Below, in pieces: positions 11,116 to 20,689 of a stretch of 64,000 nt of DNA; the stretch's first letter is position 1; each line of letters opens with the position of its first letter. A model generated the notes under the pieces. That model ran no database searches, was not told where the DNA came from, and saw only the letters and a program-made list of their open reading frames with translations. Position numbers and translations under genes: made by a program. The stretch is from Narthecium ossifragum (lineage: Eukaryota; Streptophyta; Magnoliopsida; Dioscoreales; Nartheciaceae). The DNA lies in contig OY986969.1 of assembly GCA_963920575.1 (NCBI GenBank), positions 12,044,615-12,108,614 of the forward strand, given 5' to 3'.

Positions 11116-13462
11116 TGTGAGGACCTGCCCCTCTACCCCTGTGGCCCGTTGTAGACCGCAAGGGCAATTTGGTAAATTGCGCCTTGTTGGTTTGTTTCAC
11201 ACCCGCGTGTGCACACACTGGCCTTGATTGTGCTAAATCTTTGTTTAGAACGGCTAGGTGGACCCGGGATCGGAAGATCCCGGCTCGGGCGTGCGGAAGC
11301 TTGCCTTTGGGCAGCTGACGGCCCTTGAGCGATCGATCGCTCCTTGGGGCGATCGGTCGGACTTGTGAGCGATTCGGTGGGTTTTTGATCCGGGGCGAGA
11401 ACGATCGATCGCTCCTTGGAGCGACCGATCGGACTCGCGTCGGTGGCTTTTCTGCTTCGCGAGGACGGCCACCGCTGGCCGTCGCTCTCCTCTGTCAGAG
11501 GAGGGGAGACTTCCCCTCCCCTTCCCTCACTTTGCCCCCCTTCCCCCGGCTTTCCCCATCCCCTTTTCCCCCTATTTCTGCCCCTTCCCTTCCTCCTTCT
11601 TCCCCCTTTCTTCTTCCTTCCTTCTTTCTCTCCCGAAGCCCTGTTTTTTTCCCATGTTTCCGGCAGCCACCTTCATCTCCTCCGTTCTCCCTCCTCCGGC
11701 CATCTTTTCCGGCGTTCTAAGGCTCGTTGGATTCGTGACAACGAGAGGAAGATCCCTGAAGAGGTTTGGAGGCTTGTTGGTGATCAAATCGCGGGGAATC
11801 AGCCGAGGAAAGCGCAGCTAGGTAGGGTTATACCTACTGTGTTCATTTCGGGTTTTCTTGAGATCTAGCCGTTGGATCTTGTTGATCCTTGTTTTGTTGG
11901 ATTCCTTATACCTGTTAGAATAACTGATTTAAGTTTCATGTTAATCAGTTGAGATTTGAGTAGGTTTTATGCATGATTAGTCTCGGATTTCTGGTTTTTT
12001 GCTGTTTTTCAGAAACAGCCGGCTTGCGGCGAGTTTTGCGGCCGGCGAGTACATGATCATGGCTTTTCATAAACATAAGAGTTGTAGATCTATTCGTTAG
12101 CTTTCCATGCCATCTTGTTTCATATTTTGTCGATTTTTGTACGATTGCTTATGATTTGTTTGCTTGAGGGCTGCGTTGCAGCAATTAAAGGGTAAGTTGG
12201 GTTGATCAGCGGTTTTGATTTGTATTTTTCCATTAATCCAACCGTTGGATCATTATGAAATTTGGATATGTTGATCCTGATATATACACCTACTGGTGGC
12301 TAAGATGGATCTTGAATCCAACTTCGTTTGGACGTCGGATCGACAAGATCAAATAGCCCCTAAGTAGAGGTTTTGGGTGTTTGAATATAATATTATATTT
12401 CGGAATATAATATTATATTGTTACTGTTCATTCAGCGGTTTTCGGGGTTGCTTCCCGTTGCAGGGGTTCGCGGTTGACGGTCGTGGTACCGTCGTAATGC
12501 CGGGACCCGCTGCGGATCGGCTGGCAGCGATTAGTTGTACCGCTGCAGCGATCCAGTAGACTTATATGATGTCCTGTCATACTGTTGCATGCTTTATTTC
12601 TTATCTGTGTATGTCATAGCATGCATTCCTCTGTTGTGCATTAGTTGCATTGGTTAGGGCGTGGGTGATCTTTGGGTCGCCGTCCCGAGGCTGGAAGCTC
12701 GGACTTAGCCCTAGGACCGGGGTTGGGTAGTTTGGACCCGGTTGAATTGTAGTGTCCAGTCAAACTTAATGATAGGCTTAGATGACTGGTTCACTGGTTA
12801 CTTGATGATTGTAGAGGTCGTGTCGACCTTGAGTCGGATGTTGAGGTGTAGCCGGTGTCCCACTGTGCTGACCCTGCAGTGTCGAGTTCCTGCAGTCGCC
12901 GTCGCCAGTGTTGTTCCTGCTACTGAGTGTTGCTCCTGGGCACCAGGGACATGCGGTGGGGTTATGGGGCCCCTGTATACACCCAGATCCTACTCGAGGG
13001 TGACACTTTTGCGTTTCCCTCTTCCTTCTGTGTGTCGTAGTGTAGATCCCTACTGAGCTTAGTGTTCACTCCTACCCGGGCTGCGTTTTGCAGGTGCAGG
13101 CGTCAGTTCCTCTTCTGTGGCCCCTACCGGGCAGTTGGTTGGCGGTGCGGCGGCGCCAGGCGGGCCTTGAGAGGTGGTGATCCTTTACAGCTTTTATACC
13201 TTATGCTAGATAGTCTCCTACGGGAGTGATGTTGTATTTGAACTCCCCCTCTCCGAGGATATGTATATTAAACCTTTTTGAGTTCTTAAATCTGTGGTTC
13301 GAGGCTTCTTTATTATATTGTTGTTTTAATTGGGAGTGCTTTGGAGAACTATAGGGAGACCAATAGGTTAGAGGGAACCCTCGCCAGCTTTTCTTCCCCG
13401 TTGGTTAGGTTTCGGTTCGCGTCGCCCGGCCCGGTTGGGCTTTCGCGGGTCGGGGCGCGACA
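11116..13462 (+). repeat. A LTR-2
   Basis: This 2347-bp LTR matches 3830-6173. It is followed directly by a second PBS (13466-13477) and a second gag start, not by host DNA. It therefore serves as 3' LTR of one unit and 5' LTR of the next. Confidence 0.92.
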
Positions 13463-13934
13463 GCTTGGTATCAGAGCATAGGTTGTAGATCGCAGGGTTT
13501 AGGATCAGGATTCGGTTGAGATTGAGCGTGGAATGGGTTAGTTCTATGTCTAGAACATCCGTGCATGCTCATTTTGATGTGGTATGCTTTTCCGCTTTAT
13601 GTTGTGCTGTTTTGTCTTGGGTTACTGACGAGTGAACGCTCGTTGTCGTTGGTGATTGCGCAGATGGCGGGAGCGCGAGACCGGCCTACGGTTGTTGGTC
13701 GAGGTGGGGCACGACCTGGTCGGCCCGCTCGACCAGACAGGGTAGCACCTGTCAGGGCGGTCAGAGCTCGACGGACTGGTGCATCACCAGCGACGGTTGC
13801 GGTCGCACGGGAGGAGAGCCCTCTCGCTCCGGTCGACGGGCGGGCCACGGCAGCGGTCATGATGGACTTCCAGCGGCTGAACCCGCCTAGTTTCAGCGGT
13901 GAGACTGGAGATCCGACCACGGCAGACGGCTGGC
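13463..13934 (+). pseudogene. gag: A second-unit leader and truncated gag
   Basis: PBS, leader and ATG (13664) repeat 6174-6645. The Gag frame runs through MDFQRLNPPSFSGETGDPT and is cut after ADGW, where family B LTR sequence takes over at 13935. It encodes only the first ~90 residues of Gag. Confidence 0.88.
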
Positions 13935-14404
13935 ATAACACATCAAGGCTAGATCCGAGCTACCCGAGAGCCTCGGATCGGCGACCCAAACCATCGCCCG
14001 CCTAACCTCAAATGCCTCTAATGTACAGAATGCATGATCTTAGGCAAACATCTATCCTAGATGTCTCTACATGTCACATCATCAGTTACAAGTCCAACAG
14101 ATATACAATAGCCCTCGGCACTCGCCGGCAAGAGGCTAAGGTTCCATAATTTCTCATTAGCTAGCACTCATAGCTAGCTAATGGTTAAGCACACCATTAT
14201 GCATTTAACTACATCTAAACAAGTATCAAAACCAATAGCAACCATAGGTTTTCTCAAAAGGAAAGAACACTCGAATCGATCCTCAAAACCGATTGAAATC
14301 CCTCGAAGACCCCGTAAAATTCACATGCATACATCCCAACATGTTTAGATGTTAAAAACCAATCAAATCCCTTCAAGAAAAGCCAGAAAACCAAGTCCAA
14401 AGGG

Positions 14405-14710
14405 TCACAGGCGATGTCACGGTCGATGTCACGGTCGACCAAAGCGAAGAAAACCAAGGGCGACGGTCGATCCACCCATCGACCCTGAGAAAGCCCAAAA
14501 CCAAACAGCGCCTGACGGTCGATGCGACGGTCAATCCGACGGTCGACCGTCAGGTAAAAGGCGAAAAGGAGAAGATCCCGCGGTCGATCGATCCATCGAC
14601 CGTGGGAGTCCAAAATCGCGACAGAGCCCGACGGTCGAAGCGACGGTCGACCGCCAGGCCCGGAAAGAGTAAAACAACACTGGACGGTCGATGCACCGAT
14701 CGACTGTCGA
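14405..14710 (-). repeat. GGTCGATC/GATCGACC palindrome array in B1
   Basis: More than a dozen cggtcgat and gatcgaccg motifs lie in about 300 bp, many paired as hairpins (for example cggtcgatcgatccatcgac at 14581). B2 has the equivalent array at 58000-58310. The wording matches the arrays in the copia LTRs of C and F. Confidence 0.8.
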
Positions 14711-15241
14711 GCCCTTGGCATAGTTCATCAGAACAGTGCCGAAAATCCATTTCTTTGGATTTCAAGGATCATATCAAGTTGGAATAAGATGAAATTTTGT
14801 AAGGAAGTGTATTTAGCCATGGGGAAGCTAATGGAATGAAGAACTCCAGCTTTTGACGGTTAAATCTCTTATCTAGGTCCAAATGGACAAAAACCGATAA
14901 AACGGCGATAATACGGAAACCAACCGTTAGAATACGGAAAAAGACGCGTAGGAATACCGGAAATGAACAACCTCACATGCACACAGAGTTACATAGCATT
15001 CTAACATGTATTCCTACAGCGAATGTACAAAAACCCTATCCTAGGAGAACCCGATCCAAGGATCGAGGTAGAAACACCTACTTGAGCAAGTAGGGTAGCT
15101 CCTCCACGCGTCCCGCTGGTCAAGCCGTCAAGATCCGAGGTCCGAAGCTCAACTCTCCAAACCCTAGCTCAGCCGAAGGAGAGAGAAGGGAAGAGAGAAC
15201 GAAAGGTGAAGGTGAGACGGAAAGAGAAGAAAGGGACAGGG

Positions 15242-15250
15242 CTTTTATAG
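15242..15250 (-). promoter_or_regulatory. TATA box of B1 LTR
   Basis: CTATAAAAG on the minus strand, about 290 bp inside the LTR start, is the expected position for the retrotransposon promoter. B2 has ctatttaag at the same relative place (57456-57464). Confidence 0.55.
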
Positions 15251-15535
15251 AAAATCCAGATCTATCTCAGCCGTCCGATTCGATCTTTCCCGATCGAGCT
15301 CCGATCCTTTGATCGGATGCACCCTAGAGATTCTAATCAAACACATACATCAATCCAAGTCAGTGTGTGGAACGCGGGTGTGAAACCGACCACCAAAGGG
15401 CATATTTACCAAAATGCCCCCGGGGTCCAAAATCGCCACACTATCGCCCGATCGTGCCCGACGTGGAACCAAACCAACGGGAAACCGGCTCTCGACCCAC
15501 GCGGTCGAGCCAGGTCAGAGGGACGGGCCCTCACA

Positions 15536-15592
15536 CTCGGCTTGCATGGAATGCCTCAGATACAAGGTACATTCCACATCGATGTAAACAAG
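15536..15592 (-). CDS. MULE-borne gene, penultimate exon, 5' part
   Basis: It starts after a ttccag acceptor (15593-15598) and reads LVYIDVECTLYLRHSMQAE (19 residues) to the B1 insertion site. The exon continues at 3133-2984 in the same frame. It joins the upstream exon in phase 0 across a 91-bp GT-AG intron. Confidence 0.5.
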
Positions 15593-15683
15593 CTGGAAAT
15601 TATAGAAAACCAACAGTTGGTTAGTAGACATTCCAACTAGACGGCCATAAAAAAATCCGAACAATATTTTAGCTCGACATTAC

Positions 15684-15908
15684 CCATGTAGTCGTTCCTT
15701 GCGTAACAGTGTCGGTGAGGTTCTTTCTCCTCACCAGCTGTACATGACCCCACCTCATCATGCGTGAGATACTGTCCGTGACGGTTGGTGCCCTGCAACC
15801 GGTAATCTCATAATACCATATGAGCAGAACAGCAGTGCACCCGCAGACATAAGTACATACCCTTTTACTAATCTCACTCGTCTTTGACTCCGGTAAGCCC
15901 TTGTTCAT
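15684..15908 (-). CDS. MULE-borne gene, exon with GC..L.IWYYE motif
   Basis: It encodes 75 residues from the first ATG to a donor (TGG followed by gtaatg at 15678-15683). It contains a hydrophobic core, CGCTAVLLIWYYEITGC, then SRMMRWGHVQLVRRKN. Hydrophobic GC..L..W.YE cores are common in plant transposon-associated proteins (plant mobile domain and Ulp1-associated families), but I cannot assign it by eye. An in-frame TAA lies 6 bases upstream of the ATG, so either this ATG is the start or an exon begins just here. A further candidate exon (reading LNALTPEEEG, with a following donor) lies near 16340-16390. Confidence 0.5.
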
Positions 15909-15989
15909 CCCGACTTAATCCTTTTAATTTTAATTTTTTAATTTTTTTTTGGCACAAGGCGGTGTGTTCTCCTCTCATCTATTGTGGAA

Positions 15990-16500
15990 AAAATAAATAC
16001 CATTATTTTCTTCCCCGTATCCTACATATTTTTTTGCGCTAAGAAATGTAGCATTCACACGCGTACTTTATGGTTGTTTCTACACGTACTTATGGTTGTT
16101 TCTACGCGTTGTAAAGGTCTTTTATACGCGCTATTTACTAGTTTTTACGCGTACTTTGTCTCTTTTAAGTAATACGCGTGTAGGACGTGCAAGAACTAGA
16201 CTAAGTACGAGTAGGAGCTATATTAATTACACGCAAGAACTACATTAAGTACGCGTATAAAATACAGTAAGTACGCGTAGGAACGACATTAAGTACGCAT
16301 AATAACTACATTAAGTACGCGTAAGAAAGTGCGTGCAGGTTACCTTTTTACCCTTCCTCCTCCGGTGTTAGGGCATTGAGCGATATCTCAGGACGCGCAA
16401 GAACTACACTAAGTACGAGTAGGAGCTATATTAAGTATGTCCAAGAACTACATTAAGTACGCGTAGGTACTACATTAAGTACATTAAGTACGCGTAGAAC
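15990..16500. repeat. Tacgcgta-type minisatellite in MULE
   Basis: About 20 short units built on ctacattaagtacgcgta and ttgtttctacgcgt lie on both sides of the candidate exon near 16340-16390. It is related in wording to the array in the other MULE intron at 2640-2900. Confidence 0.65.
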
Positions 16501-16621
16501 TAACACCGGAAACAAAAGAAGAAGAAAGACCTAGTTTTCCAAATAGGGAAACTTTAGACATGACCACCCTGGAGATAAAGAGCTAATTAGAGACAACATC
16601 AGATAGTATACCACTGCTACC

Positions 16622-16647
16622 TCTCTCTCTCTCTCTCTCTCTCTCTA
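16622..16647. repeat. CT microsatellite
   Basis: An uninterrupted (CT)n run of about 26 bp lies next to the right TIR of the MULE. Confidence 0.9.
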
Positions 16648-16757
16648 AATGAGGGAGCTGTTAACAAGGCCATGCCAAGAAGAACCAACCCCAGCCCAGT
16701 AATTATCTCTGCCTGAATCCAAAACCATGTTCCCATGATCTCCATTTGGCTGCCACT

Positions 16758-17099
16758 GGAGGTTCATGGCCACCTTGCTCTCCTCTCCACCTAAACCCTT
16801 GCCAGACCCATGGCTAGTTGCAGGTGTAGCAGCTGTTGGAGTACTTGCTGCACAAGCATTGCCATGCCACCTTACTCTCCTCTCCATTTGGCTGCCATTG
16901 AGCGTTATTATTATAACATACATGCCATGCCACGTCATGTGGCAGGGCATGGCATGTATGTGGTGTCATATGGGCATGGGCTAAGTGAGGGGTAAGATGG
17001 GGTTTTCCATGTCCATGGGGTATTAAGTTGCAAAAAAACAAGGCAAAGGTATTAAACCGGCAAAAGTGAACTTTGGGGGTACTAAAATGCAAAAAATTC
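16758..17099 (-). repeat. MULE right terminal inverted repeat
   Basis: It is the reverse complement of 1964-2305 and ends gcaaaaaattc, next to TSD copy 17100-17109. On + from 16766 it opens an ORF starting MATLLSSPPKPLPDPWLVAG with a hydrophobic stretch. The left TIR has the same ORF on minus. This may be a captured 5' exon. Confidence 0.9.
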
Positions 17100-17109
17100 A
17101 TCATATGAC

Positions 17110-17238
17110 TGGTGCGCATCCTTTGTATTCATCTTAGAACACTTTGTATCAAAGAAATGGATGCATAGATTTAGGGGGAGCAATCGATATTTTATCATCA
17201 CATATAAATAGATTGTCATCATCGAAAAGGGGGAGATT
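17110..17238 (+). promoter_or_regulatory. C element polypurine tracts before 3' LTR
   Basis: Two tracts are seen, tttagggggagc (about 17171) and gaaaagggggaga (about 17226), the second directly before TGTTAG of the LTR. They are priming sites for plus-strand DNA synthesis. Repeated tracts are a described Sirevirus trait. Confidence 0.7.
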
Positions 17239-17820
17239 GTTAGTCCTAGTAGTGTTTTGATGATGTTTTGATGATCCCAATATGTTTCTAAATATTAAAA
17301 TATATATGGGATAAAATATATGTTGAAAAAATGCTTTAACTTTCATATTTGAGAAATGTTATTGTCCACGGACGATGCGCCGGTCGACCGTGGGATCGAC
17401 TACGGGCTACGAAGAGATCGACCGTGGAAAGTGGTGATCGATGGAAGGATCGACCGCGAAGGATAAAAGTAGCGACGTTCGATGCGACTGTCGATGCACC
17501 GATCGACCGTGGCCTATGTGACTCGGTTGAGGAGAAGCGACGGTTGAACGAGACATCGACCCTGGGAAGTGTTTTTCCTCACAGAGTCTCACGGACGATA
17601 TGACGGTCAATGCGATGGTCGACCGTAGAGCTTAAAGGTCGATGCGTGGATCGACCGCGGCTCAAGAAGATCGCGACGGACGATGTGGCGGACGATGCAA
17701 TGGTCGACCACCAGTCAGAAAACTAGCCGTTAAAGAGCCGTTGTAGAAAAGCAAAGTGGTCGTTGGGAGATGTTTTTTGAGGTCTTAAAGCTCAAGTGTA
17801 TATGGGAAGACCCAGGAAAC
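17239..17820 (+). repeat. C 3' LTR, 5' part
   Basis: It starts TGTTAGTCCTAGTAG and matches the TR-GAG LTRs (43889 downward and 60492 upward). It carries about 350 bp of ggtcgacc/gatcgacc motifs (17366-17720). It is cut by the F 5' LTR at 17821, at a point equivalent to about 63470 in the other copy. Its 3' remainder lies beyond the window. Confidence 0.82.
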
Positions 17821-18871
17821 TCTTGATCCTAACCTTGTTTTGATAATGCCAATATACATTAAATGATAAAATATATGTTTAATATTTATTACCCCATAAT
17901 TGGAAGTCTTAAATTCAATATTTAATGATTTATTGTACTGACGGTCGATGCATGGATCGACCGTGGGAATGCGACGGTCACAACGGTCGATCCATGGATC
18001 GATCGCGGGGTATGACAATCAATGCACCGTACTTGTCATAATTAAATGTTGGCTCGCAGTTGTTCAGAGCATCAACCTTGAGAAGCCATTTTCTTAACAG
18101 AGCCTGACGGTTAATGCGACGGTCGATGGACCGATCGACCGTGAGGTTTGGACTTTGTGTTTTTAAATGTTGTAGGCTCACGGACGATCCGACGGACGAT
18201 GCGACGGTCGACCGTGGAGGATGTTGGTGAAAAGTGAAGAAGCGATGGTCGATCGGAGCATCGACCCTGGGAAGCATTTTGCACAATAGAGCCTCACGGA
18301 CCATGCGATGGTCGATGGGTGGATCGACCGCGGCTCGCAAAGGCTGAGTTTTTGGAGAGTTGTAGAGAGCCGTTGGAGGTCCTTTTTGAGCTGGTTGAAG
18401 GCTAGATATAAGTAGTTTTTGTTGTAAACTTGCCACAACTATTATTGATATTATTGAGATCATCTGAGCATTACTAAGCAAGAGTTACTACTTATTCTCT
18501 TTAGAGCTACAACTTTTGTAAATCTTCTTCGAGTGTGAAGAAGTACTTTGACAGTAATCCAACAGCAGTTGGCTGTGATTGTAAGGTCACCAAGCACCGG
18601 GAAGCTTGGAGAAAAAGCTTGTAAAAGATTTACAAGTAGTGGAACCTCAAGGAGGGCCTTGAAAGAAGTGGACGTAGACCAAGAGTTGGGTCGAACCACT
18701 ATAAAATCAGTGACATCTCTCTAACCTCTCCTTGATATAATTCTTGCATGCTATTTTACTTTAGTTTCATTTCATCTACAAGCATTTAAGATGTTGGTTC
18801 TCTCCTATCTGATTTTTCCATTAATCTAGTTTTTCGAAAAGAGTCCAATTCACCCCTCTCTTGTACCTTCA
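17821..18871 (+). repeat. F 5' LTR
   Basis: It runs 1051 bp from TCTTGATCCTAACC (the sister LTR begins TGTTGATCTTAATC, so the terminal TG is mutated) to CCTTCA, followed by the PBS. Ggtcgat/gatcgacc motifs cluster at 17938-18320. A TATA-like gatataag lies at 18405-18412 (sister at 60408-60415). Confidence 0.85.
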
Positions 18872-18873
18872 AT

Positions 18874-18885
18874 TGGTATCAGAGC
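18874..18885 (+). promoter_or_regulatory. F primer binding site (iMet type)
   Basis: TGGTATCAGAGC lies two bases after the LTR. E is inserted nine bases downstream, at 18894. A second copy of the same LTR-end and PBS sequence lies at 27846-27864. Confidence 0.85.
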
Positions 18886-18893
18886 TAGGTCTC

Positions 18894-20616
18894 TGATGAG
18901 TGCATGAAAGTGCACTCTGAATAGCCTTATAACTAGTTTAATTACTGGATTTTTCATCCTTAATTTGTCTCTCTAGTACTATTTTATACTTATATGTTGC
19001 TTCATAAAGTTATTTGGAATATGCAGGAAAGTGGAGCTAAAGAAGCAAAGATAGGTCATATTCAACAACCCATCTGTACCTACTCAGAACGAACTAGATG
19101 GTATTCCATACATGGTTAGAAAGCTCCTGAAGTCTAATTTCTGAATAATTTTACGGTTTATGAGTTGGAGTTTCCTAGAGAAAGATATGCTATTTTTAGT
19201 ACGAGAGGTGCAGACAAAGCAGTTACGGAAGAAGAAGATTGATCTGATGCTCAAAGGATCGATCTCCACCAAAGGAAGAGATCGATCTTCTAAGTACATT
19301 TAATCCTGACAGAGAGCACCACTTGAAGGGATAGATCATCTCACCCGAAAGGATCGATCATTTAAGTGAATTTTTACATGACAGAGAGCACGGATTGCAA
19401 TGATCGATCTTCCTTCATGGAATGATCGATCATCCACGGGGCGAGACCAACGACACAAGAAGAAGATCGATCTTCACATCATACTAAGATCGATCCTCTA
19501 CGGGTGTCGCCAGCAATCGATGAAAATGATCGATTTGATCCTTAAAAAGATCGATCTGAACCTGGCCGATCTGGAAGGGACCCAGTTTACGGAGAAAGAA
19601 AATCGATCCTTTCCCAAAGAAGATAGATCTTAGCCGGGGCGAATCAGGTTACAAAAATTGAGAAAAGAGAGAAGATCGATCTTTATCCTTAAGCAGATCG
19701 ATCTCTTGCCGGACGACCTGAAAACGAACAGACTAGATTTAATCCAAAAGCTGAAGTAAAGTTAGGGTTTCTTACCCATATTTAAGGAAGTCGTCCAAGA
19801 TATACGAGAGGGGTCGACCAGCACTATTGGAGGAGTTTTGAAGGCCGAAAAGAGGGAAGAAGACCGCACGAAGATCTAGGGTTTTTCTTTCTTATCTTTC
19901 TTATGAATATCTTGGTTGTTTTTATGATGAACATGAGTGGCTAATTCCTTTGCTAAGGAACCGATGTAGCCCTAACTGAATCATTTTATGTTATTGAATT
20001 AATGTTTTAATCAATTTATATTCCTTGTTGCATTCATTATTATAATTGTGATCTTCATGCTTTTATTTGGCCACTAGAAGTACAGTAGATTGTTTTATGC
20101 GAGATTAGGCGAGGGTTCATTCCCTAATCTTGCAGGATCTATGAATGAATGAGTTTATGTCGAAGCTGGGTTCAAGCTAAGACAAATCTTGGTTCATAAT
20201 TGTTCTTTAGAGCTTAATGGGTTCTTGATTAACACTTAGTTATGGGTTTATTAGCTAGGGTTAATTGAGGGTACTTGGTGAAGACCGCGATCGAATGGAT
20301 CATCTTACCGGAAGAACGAGCCCTTGGAATTAAATTGAGATTTTGTTGATTCAATGCATAGAATGAGGATCTTATGGTGAAATCGGAACCTTAGTATTCA
20401 TCCATCATATTTCCATCGTTTGCTTATTTCGTTATTAGATTTTCTATTTTCGATACTTCATATTTCTTACTTTCCCTTCCTTATTTTCTTTCTTCTATGT
20501 TCTTTTAGCGTTTTACTCTAATAATCTCTACAAATCTCTGTAGGTACGATACTCGTCTTGCTGCTATACTGATCACACCGATTTGTATACTTGTGAAATA
20601 TAAAATTTATTCATCA
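18894..20616 (+). repeat. E 5' LTR
   Basis: It begins TGATGAGTGCATGAAAG and ends TTATTCATCA. From 19250 to 19700 it holds about 15 gatcgatc motifs (aagatcgatcttc type). A TATA-like catatttaagg lies at 19777-19787, just downstream. The pair 19777-19787 and 27630-27640 in the two LTRs is conserved. Confidence 0.88.
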
Positions 20617-20622
20617 AGTTTT

Positions 20623-20637
20623 TGGCGCCGTTGCCGG
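20623..20637 (+). promoter_or_regulatory. E primer binding site (tRNA-Asp)
   Basis: TGGCGCCGTTGCCGG is the complement of the 3' end of plant tRNA-Asp, the usual primer of Athila-type elements. Confidence 0.85.
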
Positions 20638-20689
20638 CGATTTGATTAGAGTTTATTAGTAGTGAATGCAAGGTCGCCGATCACAGAAA

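Larger units (their letters stand above)
3701..13934 (+). mobile_element. A: Ty3/gypsy chromovirus tandem array (two LTRs, 2+ internal regions)
   Basis: The order is internal 3' tail (3701-3829), LTR (3830-6173), complete internal region (6174-11115), LTR (11116-13462), and internal 5' head with PBS and gag start (13463-13934). The outer ends are internal fragments, not LTR ends, so this is a slice of a tandem in which neighbouring elements share LTRs. Both edges show the same short string ctggca at the junction with B1, consistent with illegitimate recombination. The chromodomain end and domain order PR-RT-RH-INT place it in the Tekay-type chromoviruses. Confidence 0.85.
3139..15535 (-). mobile_element. 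B1: solo LTR of Ty3/gypsy family B, split by the A array
   Basis: Reading minus, the LTR begins TGTGAGGGC at 15535 and ends GGTGTGACA at 3139. Both sides carry the 5-bp TSD ctcgg (3134-3138 and 15536-15540). Only LTR sequence lies between, in two pieces (15535-13935 and 3700-3139), homologous to the solo LTR at 57155-59744. No PBS or PPT abuts it, so it is a solo LTR made by intra-element recombination. About 240 bp equivalent to 58950-59190 is missing at the A junctions. It inserted within an exon of the MULE gene. Confidence 0.88.
1964..17099. mobile_element. Mutator-like element (MULE) carrying a multi-exon gene, no transposase seen
   Basis: It is bounded by 342-bp terminal inverted repeats (1964-2305 and 16758-17099) and by a perfect 10-bp direct repeat atcatatgac at 1954-1963 and 17100-17109. 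Long TIRs with a 9-11 bp TSD are the Mutator superfamily hallmark. Outside the nested B1 and A elements, its own DNA is only about 2.7 kb. It holds exons of a minus-strand gene, minisatellite-rich introns and a CT microsatellite. No MURA-type transposase was recognised, so it is probably a non-autonomous, gene-carrying MULE. It sits in the 3' noncoding region of element C. Confidence 0.85.
1..17820 (+). mobile_element. Element C: gag-only Sirevirus-type Ty1/copia element, 3' portion
   Basis: The 5' part lies outside the window. Visible parts are the C-terminal half of gag (1-855), a 3' noncoding region (856-1963, then 17110-17238) and the start of the 3' LTR (17239-17820). The pieces align in order with the complete relative at 38572-43889. 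The lineage is inferred from the Sirevirus-like gag with two zinc knuckles, the repeated polypurine tracts and the palindrome-rich LTR. Element C is split by the MULE at 1964-17099 and, in its 3' LTR, by element F from 17821. There is no pol between gag and the 3' noncoding region. Confidence 0.8.

Noticed and set aside
14349..14672. Arg/Asp/Ser-rich ORFs over the ggtcgatc arrays (also 17349-17603, 39162-39472, 43387-43665, 57957-58354)
   Set aside because: The repeated DRSID-type residues simply translate the palindromes; each array gives such ORFs on both strands.
3139..15535. B1 left and right parts as two separate elements
   Set aside because: They are in the same orientation, collinear with B2, have complementary ends, and share the ctcgg TSD, so one split solo LTR is simpler.
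15684..15908. Firm assignment of the MULE gene to a Ulp1-associated or plant mobile domain family
   Set aside because: Only a short hydrophobic GC..W.YE core supports it, with no catalytic His/Asp/Cys set. A profile search would be needed.
1964..17099. Large inverted repeat as an assembly artefact
   Set aside because: The two arms differ at about nine positions, end at a precise boundary, and are flanked by a perfect 10-bp direct repeat, as for a MULE.
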